A stretch of 64,000 nucleotides of DNA from assembly GCA_030425925.1 (NCBI GenBank), contig JAUHZO010000017.1, forward strand, positions 32,665 to 96,664, read 5' to 3'. Origin of the DNA: Alphaproteobacteria bacterium. GTDB lineage: Bacteria > Pseudomonadota > Alphaproteobacteria > Rhodobacterales > Rhodobacteraceae. Both the position numbers and the translations under genes were made by a program. The notes under the pieces are model-generated. The model made no database searches, was not told the origin of the DNA, and saw only the letters and a program-made list of their open reading frames with translations. Shown here piece after piece: positions 1 to 8,217 of this stretch (within the stretch, counting starts at the first letter, position 1; each line of letters starts with the position of its first letter).

Positions 1-3000
1 CGACGTTCAGCAGGCTGTCGCCCTGGGCGTCGCCACCCGAAGCGGTCTGCAGCCCGGTGCCCGCCGCCGGGGTCAGATCGACGGAGACACCCGCGGAAGA
101 GCCGTTGTACTGCACCCAGTCCACACCGTCGCCGCCATCCAGCACGTCGCCGCCTGCACCGCCGCGCAGCACGTCGCGGCCCGCGCCGCCGTTGATGGAA
201 TCCTGACCGTCCTCGCCAAAGAGGATGTTCATCTGGCCGTTTCCGGTCAGGCTGTCATTGTGGTCCGATCCGCTGACATGTTCGAAGTTCCGGATCTCGT
301 CGCCCTGCGCATCCCCGCCCGAGGCCACCTGCAGCCCGGTGATCCCGTCGACCGTCAGGTCGATGGTCACGGCAGACGCGGAATCGCGGTAGTCCAGCTG
401 GTCTGCCCCGGTGCCGCCATCCATCGTGTCGGCCCCTGCACCGCCGCGCAGGATGTCCGCGCCGCCAAGGCCCAGGATGCTGTCATTGCCGTCGCCGCCA
501 TGCAGGCGGTTGCGGCCGTCATTGCCGGTGATCGTGTCGTCAAAGGCCGAGCCGATGACCCAGTCGACGCCGGACAGGACGTCTCCGTCGCCGAACCCGC
601 CGGAGACCGGTTGCAGGCCGGTGATGCCATCCGGGCGCAGGTCGATATTGACCGGCGCGGGCGACGCCCCGAAGCTGACCGTGTCTGTGGTGGCGGTGCC
701 GTTGAAGACCTGCGTATTGGCATCCGACTGGAACGCGATCCGGCCGCCGCCGCCGGCGCTGGGCTGAACCTGCCCGGTGTTTTCGAACGCGCCCAGATCG
801 CTCAGCGTACCCGGGGTACCATTGCCCACGATATCCGTCCGATCTACTCCGCGCGCGTCCAGCGTCGGGGCAAACCCGTCCGTACTTCGGTCCAGCGCCA
901 CGTTCACCGCCGCCGCCAGCAGTGCGACGGTTTCCACCGGCCCGCCATTGTCCGCCAGAGCGCCAGCGCGCACGTTCGCGGCCAACGCGGCTTCGCCCGC
1001 GTCCTGCGTGCCGTTGTTGTTGGTATCCACAAAGTCCAGTGTCCGGTCGAACAGGATCTGCGCCAGGATGGCGACGTTCGGGACAAGTCTGTTGCTGTTC
1101 AAGCCATCCACGAAATCGGTGCCGACGATGCTGGTGCTTGCGGTCAGGATCGCGCCCGTGGCCACATCAATGTCTTCGCCGTTCAAGGCGTTGTTGCCGG
1201 TCACGAGACTGTTCTGCAGGCTCAGTGTGTTGTTGAGAACGGCAATTCCGGCCCCGGCCCCGGACGCGGTCAAGCTGTTCCCCGTCACGGTGATGTTTGT
1301 GAAGGTTGCCGTGCCATCCGCTGTGGCGATGCCTCCGCCTGCACCCGTGGCCGTGTTGGCCGCAAGCGTCAGGTTCGAAGCGATCAGGCTGTCAGAACTG
1401 TCCCATGCAAGTCCGCCGCCGTGATACGCGCTGTTCCCCACAAAGGTGCTGTTCGTGAAGGTGCCGTCCGCCCCCCGTACAGCCGCACCGCCCCCGGTCA
1501 GTGCGCTATTGTCGGCAAACGTCAGGTCAGACAATGAGGCGGTGACCGAGTTGGCAAAGACACCCCCCCCGGATTGCGAGGCCGTGTTGCCGCTGAGCGT
1601 GCTGCCGGCGAGGGTCAACGCGCCCGCATAGCCCGCATACACCCCCCCGCCGGAACCTGCCGTGTTGCCCGAGATCGTGCTGGCGTGCATCGCAGCCGTG
1701 CTTGTCGCGCCGTCCAGTGCAAGCCCGCCACCATTCGAAGCGCTGCTGTTGCTCAGCGTGCTGTTGCGCACCGTCACATCCGCGCCGTTGCTGACCAGCA
1801 GCGCGCCGCCTTCACCAGCACCGGCGTTGCCATTGGTCAGCACCAGCCCGTCGAGGTCAACGGTGCCGCCGGTCACGTTCATGACGCGGCTTTGCCCGTT
1901 GGCGTCTATCGTCACGTCTGCCGTGCCGTCATTGTCCAGATCGCCGTCGATGGTGATATTGCCCGCCAGCGACAGCTCGGAGCCGTTCAGGATGATCGTA
2001 CCACCTGTCTCGAACGCCTCTCCCACGCCATTGGCAAAAGTGATGTCGTCCGGAGCGGCGTGCAGTCCGGCAAAGGCAATAGCCTCGCGCAGGGAAGTCA
2101 GCCCGTCAAAGGCGTCCACCACGTCCGCCGTGGTGGTCACCACCAGAGAGCCCGCCTCAAGGATGCCGCCCTGCAATTCGTACGCGCCGAGGTCGATGGC
2201 GTTGGCACCAGCGTTGCCCACTTCGCCATTGCCGCCAGAGTTGGTTGCGTTGATGTCAAAGGGCCGGGTCTCGCCACGTGCGTCGGTGACCGGCGCGCCG
2301 GTAGCCGTGCCCGCGTCCAGCGCCGGGTTCCCCGCATCCGCCAGAAGCGCAATGGTCTGCACCGGCCCGCCATTGTCGGCCAGCACACCGGCGGTGGCGC
2401 TGCCATTGGCCTGGGTCAAAGCAAAGACCAGAGCGGTATCGCCCGAGATGATGGAGTTGTTGAGGGTCGGTGCCGCACCGGTGATTTCGTTCTCGGTGGT
2501 CTGTGCCGAATCGTTGCCCAGAACGATGCTGTTGGTCAGGCTCAATGCCGAACCGACGAAAATGCCGCCGCCATACGCATCGATCCCCGCAGTGCTGTTG
2601 CCGCTCACCGTACTGTTCGTCAGCGTCGCCGTGCCAGAGGAAATACCGCCGCCAGACGCTGAGACCCCCGCGGTGCTGTTGCCGCTCACCGTGCTGTTCG
2701 TCAGCGTCGCTCTGTAGGCGTAAGTACCGCCGCCTCGCGCATAGTCCCCCGCGGTGCTGTTGCCGCTCACCGTGCTGTTCGTCAGCGTCGCTGTAGAGGC
2801 GGAAATGCCGCCACCTCGCGCATAGTACCCCGCAGTGCCGTTTCCGCTCACCGTGCTGTTCGTCAGCGTCGCTGTGGAGGCGAAAATGCCGCCGCCTCGC
2901 GCAAAGTCCCCCACAGTGCTGTTTCCGCTCACCGTGCTGTTCGTCATCGTCGTCGTGGAGGCGGAAATGCCGCCGCCTCGCGCTGAGTACCCCGCAGTGC

Positions 3001-6000
3001 CGTTTTCGCTCACCGTGCTGTTCGTCAGCGTCGCCGTGGAGGCAGAAATGCCGCCGCCAAACGCAGACTCCCCCGCGGTGCTGTTTCCGCTGACCGTGCT
3101 GTTCGTCAGCGTCACATCGGCATCGTCCGCCCGGATTGCGCCGCCACGTTCACCTGAGGCGGTGGTCCGCCCGCCGGTCAGGGTGAGGCTCTCGAAGATG
3201 GCGCTGGCATCCGCGCCGGTCAGCAGGAACAGGCGAGAGTTGTCTGCCAGCAAGGCCGCACCACTGGCCGCCACATCGGTCAGGCTGGTGCCAGAAACCA
3301 GCGAATCGTTGCCCGACGCATCCCCGGTGATCACGATCTCTGTCCCGGTGGAGCCGTCGATGGTGGTCGCTTCGGTGATCTCGATCTCACCTTGCGTCAG
3401 CCGGATCAGGCTGTTGGCCCCGCCCGAGAACACACCCGCGTCAAAGGTGATCGTGCTGGCGTCGGCGTTGGAATTGGCAAAGGCGATGGCCTCGCGCAGG
3501 GAGGTCTCGCCGTCGAATTCGTCCACCACATCGGTTGCGGTGGTGACAATGAGGGAGTCCGCCTCGGGAATTGCGGCAAGCTCCACCGCGCCCGCATCCA
3601 CCGTGCCGCCGTTGTTCACCAGAGCCAGGTCCACATCCCGCGCGTCGCCATTGGCGTCTGTCAGAAGCGTCGTTGTGCCCACGTCCAGCGCGGGGTTGCT
3701 GGCCGAGGCCAAAAGCGCAATGGTCTGCACCGGGCCCCCGTTATCGGCCAGCACGCCCGCCGTGGCCGCGCCATTGGCTTGGGTCTGCGCAAAGACCGTA
3801 CTGGCGTTGCCCGAGGTGATGGAGTTGGTGGCGTTCACCGTGCCAAAGGTTTCGTCAAAGCCGGTCCGCCCCGAATTGTTGCCCAGCACGATGCTGTTCG
3901 TCAGCGTTGCCGTGGTGGCGCGAATGCCTCCGCCATATCCAAAGTCTCCGGCGGTGCTGTTTCCACTGACCGTACTGTTCGTCAGCGTTGCCGTGGTGGC
4001 GCGAATGCCTCCTCCATATCCAAAGTCTCCGTCGGTGCTGTTTCCACTCACCGTGCTGTTCGTCAGCGTTGCCGTGAGGGCGCGAATGCCGCCGCCTTCC
4101 GCACTGATTCCGGTCGTGCTGTTTCCGCTGACGGTGCTGTTTGTCACTGTGGCCGTATTGGCGTAGATGCCGCCGCCTTGCGCACTGCTTGCCGTGGTGC
4201 TGTTGCCACTGACCGTGCTGTTTGTCAGTGTCGCCAAATAAGCGTGAATGCCGCCGCCTTCCGCACTGATTCCGGTCGTGCTGTTTCCGCTGACGGTGCT
4301 GTTTGTCAGTGTGGCCGTGTTGGCGTAAATGCCGCCGCCATGCGCACGGGTTCCCGAGGTGCTGTTGCCACTGACCGTGCTGTTTGTCAGCGTCACGTCG
4401 GAGTTTTCCGCCCGGATGGCACCACCGATTTCGTTGATCGCCGTCGTCCGCCCTCCGGTCAGGGTAAGGCTGTCGAAGGTGACGTTGGCGTCCGTCCCGC
4501 TCAGCAGGAACAGACGGCTGTTGTCGGCCAGCAAACCCGCGCCGCTCGTCGCGACATCGGTGATGTTTGTCCCTGCAACCAGCGAGTCGTTGCCATTGGC
4601 ATCCCCGGTGATCACGATCCCGGTCCCGGTGGAGCCGTCGATGGTGGTCGCTTCGGTGATCTCGATCTCACCTTGCGTCAGCCGGATCAGGCTGTTGGCC
4701 CCGCCGGTGAACACACCCGCGTCAAAGGTGATCGTGCTGGCGTCGGCGTTGGAATTGGCAAAGGCGATGGCCTCGCGCAGCGAGGTCTCGCCGTCGAACG
4801 CGTCGTCCACGTCCGCGGTGGTGGTGACCACCAGCGAGGGCGTTTCGGGGACTTGCGCCTGCACCTCCACCGCGCCCGCATCCACGGTGCCGCCATTGTC
4901 GACCAGCGTCTGGTCCACAACCCGCGGGTTGCCGGTGGCGTCGGTCGCCAGCGCCGAGGTGCCGATGTCCAGCGCCGGGTTTGCTGCGCTCTGCAGCAGC
5001 GCAATGGTCTGCACCGGCCCGCCATTGTCGGCCAGTTGCCCGCCCCCCGTCGCCCCGTCGATCTGGGCAAAGATCAGCGCCGGATCGACGCCGATCACAT
5101 TGCCGCCGCCATCGGCGAAAGCACCGCCGGCCTGGGTGGCGCCGCTGTTGCCGGCCAGGATAGAGTTGGTGACAGTGAGGCCCGCGCCGCCGGACAGTGC
5201 CTCGTTGCTGTTTCCGGTGATGGTGGAATTGGTGATCGTATGGGTGCCGCTGGTGGCGTTGACGGTGACGGCGGCGTTGAAGGATGCGGTATTGCCGGCG
5301 ACGGTGGTGTTGACCACCGTCGTATCGCCCGATCCGAGAAAGACCAGCGCACTGCCCCCCGAGGCCTGGTTGCCGGAGACCGTGCTGTCGGTGATCTCCG
5401 TCGTGGTCGAGCCTTGGGCAAAGATCCCGCCCCCTGACCCGCTGGCGACATTGTCGGAGACGGTGCTGCGTAAGACACTCAGCGCGCCCCCACCCGCGAA
5501 GATCCCTGCGGCGTTGGAGGCAGAGTTGTTCGTGACGGTGCTGTCGCGCAGGATCAGGGTCGCCCCGAGGCTTATACCTCCACCATTACCGGCAGTGTTC
5601 CCCGTGACGACGGAATGATCGAGCGTCAGGGTGCCGCCGCTTGCCAGAATGCCGCCGCCTCCGGCACCCATGGCGTCGCCGCCTGTCAGCGTCAGCCCCT
5701 CCAGCCCGACCGTGCCCGCTGTCACGCTCATCACCCGGCTGAGACCGTCCGCATCCACCGTCACGTCCGACATGCCGTCATTGTCCAGATCGCCGTCGAT
5801 GGTGATGTCGGTGGACAGTGTCAGTTCCGTCCCGCCCAGCGTGATCGTGCCGCCGGTCTCGAATGCCTCGCCCACGCCATTGGCAAAGGTGATCGTGTCC
5901 GCCCCGGCGCTGGCAATGGCCAGCCCGATGGCTTCGCGCAGGCTCAGCCCGGTGCCGTCGGTGGCGTCAAGGCCATTGTTGTCAAAGGCGTCGTCGGCAA

Positions 6001-6025
6001 TGGTCGTGACGATGAAAGTGGCCAT
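1..6025 (-). CDS. Giant secreted right-handed beta-helix protein with RTX repeats (partial, C-terminus beyond window)
   Basis: An open frame runs from ATG 6025 to the window edge (2,008 codons, no stop), so the C-terminus is missing. The frame begins MATFIVTTIADDAFDNNGLD. Four modules of about 420-450 residues follow. Each opens with an SLREAI motif (near 5930, 4770, 3490 and 2080), has an IDGDLDNDG or TIDGST calcium-like turn, a run of N-S-T-V-S-G-N beta-helix rungs, and closes with LADNGGPVQTIALL plus a D-x-G-A-x-E end typical of choice-of-anchor Q domains. The last 240 residues or so are RTX nonapeptides (GGxGxDxLxGG), which bind calcium and direct type I secretion. There is no N-terminal signal peptide, as expected for a type I substrate. 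Likely an extracellular or surface adhesin-like protein. No transporter genes are adjacent. A weak AGGA lies 14 bases before the ATG. Confidence 0.88.
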   Translation of the reverse strand, partial: MATFIVTTIADDAFDNNGLDATDGTGLSLREAIGLAIASAGADTITFANGVGEAFETGGTITLGGTELTLSTDITIDGDLDNDGMSDVTVDADGLSRVMSVTAGTVGLEGLTLTGGDAMGAGGGGILASGGTLTLDHSVVTGNTAGNGGGISLGATLILRDSTVTNNSASNAAGIFAGGGALSVLRSTVSDNVASGSGGGIFAQGSTTTEITDSTVSGNQASGGSALVFLGSGDTTVVNTTVAGNTASFNAAVTVNATSGTHTITNSTITGNSNEALSGGAGLTVTNSILAGNSGATQAGGAFADGGGNVIGVDPALIFAQIDGATGGGQLADNGGPVQTIALLQSAANPALDIGTSALATDATGNPRVVDQTLVDNGGTVDAGAVEVQAQVPETPSLVVTTTADVDDAFDGETSLREAIAFANSNADASTITFDAGVFTGGANSLIRLTQGEIEITEATTIDGSTGTGIVITGDANGNDSLVAGTNITDVATSGAGLLADNSRLFLLSGTDANVTFDSLTLTGGRTTAINEIGGAIRAENSDVTLTNSTVSGNSTSGTRAHGGGIYANTATLTNSTVSGNSTTGISAEGGGIHAYLATLTNSTVSGNSTTASSAQGGGIYANTATVTNSTVSGNSTTGISAEGGGIRALTATLTNSTVSGNSTDGDFGYGGGIRATTATLTNSTVSGNSTAGDFGYGGGIRATTATLTNSIVLGNNSGRTGFDETFGTVNATNSITSGNASTVFAQTQANGAATAGVLADNGGPVQTIALLASASNPALDVGTTTLLTDANGDARDVDLALVNNGGTVDAGAVELAAIPEADSLIVTTATDVVDEFDGETSLREAIAFANSNADASTITFDAGVFSGGANSLIRLTQGEIEITEATTIDGSTGTEIVITGDASGNDSLVSGTSLTDVAASGAALLADNSRLFLLTGADASAIFESLTLTGGRTTASGERGGAIRADDADVTLTNSTVSGNSTAGESAFGGGISASTATLTNSTVSENGTAGYSARGGGISASTTTMTNSTVSGNSTVGDFARGGGIFASTATLTNSTVSGNGTAGYYARGGGISASTATLTNSTVSGNSTAGDYARGGGTYAYRATLTNSTVSGNSTAGVSASGGGISSGTATLTNSTVSGNSTAGIDAYGGGIFVGSALSLTNSIVLGNDSAQTTENEITGAAPTLNNSIISGDTALVFALTQANGSATAGVLADNGGPVQTIALLADAGNPALDAGTATGAPVTDARGETRPFDINATNSGGNGEVGNAGANAIDLGAYELQGGILEAGSLVVTTTADVVDAFDGLTSLREAIAFAGLHAAPDDITFANGVGEAFETGGTIILNGSELSLAGNITIDGDLDNDGTADVTIDANGQSRVMNVTGGTVDLDGLVLTNGNAGAGEGGALLVSNGADVTVRNSTLSNSSASNGGGLALDGATSTAAMHASTISGNTAGSGGGVYAGYAGALTLAGSTLSGNTASQSGGGVFANSVTASLSDLTFADNSALTGGGAAVRGADGTFTNSTFVGNSAYHGGGLAWDSSDSLIASNLTLAANTATGAGGGIATADGTATFTNITVTGNSLTASGAGAGIAVLNNTLSLQNSLVTGNNALNGEDIDVATGAILTASTSIVGTDFVDGLNSNRLVPNVAILAQILFDRTLDFVDTNNNGTQDAGEAALAANVRAGALADNGGPVETVALLAAAVNVALDRSTDGFAPTLDARGVDRTDIVGNGTPGTLSDLGAFENTGQVQPSAGGGGRIAFQSDANTQVFNGTATTDTVSFGASPAPVNIDLRPDGITGLQPVSGGFGDGDVLSGVDWVIGSAFDDTITGNDGRNRLHGGDGNDSILGLGGADILRGGAGADTMDGGTGADQLDYRDSASAVTIDLTVDGITGLQVASGGDAQGDEIRNFEHVSGSDHNDSLTGNGQMNILFGEDGQDSINGGAGRDVLRGGAGGDVLDGGDGVDWVQYNGSSAGVSVDLTPAAGTGLQTASGGDAQGDSLLNV
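2561..3117 (-). repeat. Seven 81-bp in-frame tandem repeats (block A)
   Basis: The string accgtgctgttcgtcag or a near copy recurs at 2607, 2688, 2769, 2850, 2931, 3012 and 3093, a period of exactly 81 bp (27 codons). Translated on the minus strand, each unit is one set of beta-helix rungs (TLTNSTVSGNST, a short variable stretch, then GGGI). Copies differ mainly in the variable loop between the rungs. Confidence 0.93.
3301..3560 (-). repeat. Near-identical inter-module duplication, copy 1
   Basis: This stretch matches 4582-4841 at a constant offset of 1,281 bp (427 codons), including the segments coding for LIRLTQGEIEITEATTIDGS and SLREAIAFANSNADAST. The near-identity points to a recent duplication or gene conversion between modules two and three of the beta-helix protein. 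Confidence 0.85.
3888..4400 (-). repeat. Seven 81-bp in-frame tandem repeats (block B)
   Basis: The same 27-codon rung as block A recurs at 3888, 3969, 4050, 4131, 4212, 4293 and 4374, again with an exact 81-bp spacing. Blocks A and B sit at equivalent places in adjacent modules, so the tandem array and the module have been amplified at two nested scales. Confidence 0.93.
4582..4841 (-). repeat. Near-identical inter-module duplication, copy 2
   Basis: Partner of 3301-3560, offset 1,281 bp. Similarity falls away beyond about 4810, where the codons after GETSLREAIAFANS diverge. Confidence 0.85.
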
Positions 6026-6436
6026 GTGTAGATCCAGTCCTGCGAAAAAGGTTACCTTTGAAGGCGATAAAAAGACTTCAATTCAACGGGGCCCCGGTCT
6101 GTCGCAAGCCATGCAACCGAGGGCACCGCACCCGGTGAAATGAAAACCGTTTGCCGCGCTAAATGTTCTTAACCTTTTTGCACATTTTCTGGCTCCTTGC
6201 CATACGTGTTGAGGCTGGCCACCCAATCACCAACCTAGATGGAGTGAAGCCTGTCGCCACACGCGTGTGCGAAAGGATTGCCCGCGCGCCTTGCAGGCTG
6301 CGGGCCCGGGGGCCCAAGCGTGTGTCTTCTGCGGCACCAGGCGGAATCGCGGCGCGCGCAGCTCAAGACAGCGACCGCAGCGCCCGGCTTGCCGACCGGG
6401 CGCTGCGACAGGTCATCACGGTCTCGTCTGGTGACA
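6026..6436. other. Intergenic region between two RTX genes
   Basis: 411 bp without a convincing gene. It holds the hairpin at 6378-6405 behind the downstream RTX gene and must contain the promoter of the giant beta-helix gene. A relatively AT-rich stretch near 6155-6205 (including TTAACC at 6169) is the likeliest promoter area, but no clear -35/-10 pair is visible. Short open frames here have no recognisable product. Confidence 0.5.
6378..6405 (-). terminator. Candidate terminator hairpin of RTX gene 6437-7777
   Basis: A perfect 10-bp stem (cagcgcccgg / ccgggcgctg) with an 8-base loop lies about 30 bases after the stop. No T-run follows, so an intrinsic terminator is only plausible. Confidence 0.5.
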
Positions 6437-7777
6437 TCAGAACAGGAAGTCCACCGGGTCCAGATCGGCCAGCGCCACCCCGTCCAGGCGGATGGTGTTG
6501 CCCGCACCATCATCAATGATCACCCGCGATCCGGCCTGACTGGCGTGGTTGGCCATCAGATCGGCAAAATCGGTGATGGCGGTGACACTGGACAGGTCGA
6601 TCCGCTCGCCATCATCGTTGGCGTCGAAATCCAGAATCGTGTCATTGCCGAAACCGTCAGCGAAATCGAACCGGTCGGACTGGCCTTCGCCGCGCAACAG
6701 ATCGTTGCCCGGGCCGCCGCTGATGATGTCGAGTCCGTTTTCGCCACGGATGTTGTCGTCGCCATTGCCGCCATTGAGGGTGTCGCCACCGAAACCGCCC
6801 AGCAGCCGGTCATTGCCGTCATCGCCGTTGACCACGTCGCGCCCGTTGCCGCCACGGATCAGGTCCGCGCCCGGGCCGCCGTTCAGGATGTCGTTCTGGC
6901 CGCCGCCGGTGACGGTGTCATCGCCGGGCCCGGCGTCGACGGTGTCATTGCCCGCATCGGCGTTGATGACGTCATTGCCGTCATTTCCGACAAAGCTGTC
7001 CCAGCCGCCCTGGCCCTGCAGCGTGTCGTCGCCCGCGCCGCCGGTCAGCGTGTCCCAGCCGGTGCCGCCGCGCACGGAATCGTTTCCGCTGCCGGTGGTG
7101 ATCTCGTCATTGCCGGCATAGCCCTCGACGGTGAGGTTCGCGGTGGACTGTCCGAGGTCAAGCACGTCGTCGCCGGCCCCCAGCGGGTCGAAGATGCCGT
7201 TGAGCGCCTGGATCTCGCTGATCTCCACCGGCCCGCCCGGCGGTGTGTCGCTGCCGTGGTAAAACTCCTCGACAATGATGTCGGTACCGTAGATCGGATT
7301 GCGGATGCGCAGAACGACATTGACGTTCTCGACCTCGGTGAAGTCGGCGTTCATGCCCACCACGAAGCTGTAGGTCTGATCGCCGTCCAGACCGCCGGAA
7401 TCGTGCAGGCCGAACATGTCCTGGAAGATGAGGCCCTGGGCGCTGAACCCTGGCGGGGCGGTGGGCACGTCGTAGAGCCCGTAGCTGATGTTGAACGCCG
7501 TGTCCGGGTTCTGGTTGACCAGGTCCGCGGCGAATTTCGGATCCTCGGCAATGATGTCCGCCGTGCCCGGCAGGGCCTGCGAGCCGTTGCCGCCATTGAT
7601 CGGCCCGGGTGAGACAAAGCCCGGATCAAAGGGCGACGCGGAATAAGGGATGGTCAGGGTATAGGTGGAGTTGAATGTCCGCAGTGTGACAAAATCATTG
7701 GGGTCGAGATCGACCCAGGACAGCGTGCCCGTGATCGTCACCGTATCTGCGATCTGATCGATGGTGAATGTCGGCAT
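6437..7777 (-). CDS. RTX calcium-binding protein, 446 aa
   Basis: The start ATG at 7777 is chosen because AGGAGG lies at ideal spacing before it; the frame is open further upstream without support. The N-terminal half (about residues 1-215, MPTFTIDQIADTVTITGTL...) is a beta-rich domain I do not recognise. Residues about 225-385 are RTX nonapeptides (GGxGxDxLxGG-type, e.g. GGAGDDTLQGQGG, GGPGADLIRGGNG). A C-terminal segment with FDFADGFGNDTILDFDAND resembles the tail usual for type I secreted RTX proteins. There is no signal peptide. Probably exported to the medium or surface and folded by calcium. It lies directly upstream of the giant beta-helix RTX gene on the same strand but is separated by 411 bp and a hairpin, so the two may be transcribed independently. 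Confidence 0.88.
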   Translation of the reverse strand: MPTFTIDQIADTVTITGTLSWVDLDPNDFVTLRTFNSTYTLTIPYSASPFDPGFVSPGPINGGNGSQALPGTADIIAEDPKFAADLVNQNPDTAFNISYGLYDVPTAPPGFSAQGLIFQDMFGLHDSGGLDGDQTYSFVVGMNADFTEVENVNVVLRIRNPIYGTDIIVEEFYHGSDTPPGGPVEISEIQALNGIFDPLGAGDDVLDLGQSTANLTVEGYAGNDEITTGSGNDSVRGGTGWDTLTGGAGDDTLQGQGGWDSFVGNDGNDVINADAGNDTVDAGPGDDTVTGGGQNDILNGGPGADLIRGGNGRDVVNGDDGNDRLLGGFGGDTLNGGNGDDNIRGENGLDIISGGPGNDLLRGEGQSDRFDFADGFGNDTILDFDANDDGERIDLSSVTAITDFADLMANHASQAGSRVIIDDGAGNTIRLDGVALADLDPVDFLF

Positions 7778-8217
7778 GGGAAACCTCCTGGAATACCTGC
7801 GAGGTCCGTTTTGCGGCAGAATCACGTGGCGCCCGAGGCGGGTATTCCGCACTTGTGCGCCGTGGCGGGCGATTCCGTGCCGCGGCGCGGCAAGCCCTTG
7901 CCCTTCGTGCCGTTTTTACCGGCGACAACGGACGATTCGCCCGTTTTCCGGGCACACCTGGGCCGATGCCCAACAGGTCCGGGCTGCCAAAAGCCCGCCG
8001 GTCTCACCTACCGTTCCGGAGGGGTTGGGGCAATCGGTATGAGGTTGCGAACGTGGGTATCGTTGGTCCGGCAAGGCACCGATCCTGTGCCACGGCGCGC
8101 CGCCCCTGTCGGCCCTGCGCCATCAGACCGGCCGGCCCGAACTGTTCAGGTCCCGTCATCGCGGCAACGCTGGCGCTTCGCTGCAGGGCCGGGGCGGGCT
8201 GTGCCCGGCCCCGCCGA
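7778..8217. other. Intergenic region between MCP and RTX gene
   Basis: 440 bp with no convincing gene. It contains the candidate MCP terminator (8190-8213) and presumably the promoter of the RTX gene starting at 7777. Open frames crossing it on the plus strand are antisense extensions with no family resemblance. Confidence 0.5.
8190..8213 (-). terminator. Candidate terminator hairpin after MCP gene
   Basis: cggggcgggc and gcccggccccg pair as a GC-rich stem with a 1-base bulge around a 3-base loop, beginning five bases beyond the MCP stop. No T-tract. Confidence 0.5.

Noticed and set aside
3392..5437. Plus-strand frames across the beta-helix gene
   Set aside because: They are complementary readings of the 81-bp repeats; the minus frame is open for 6 kb and has the family motifs.
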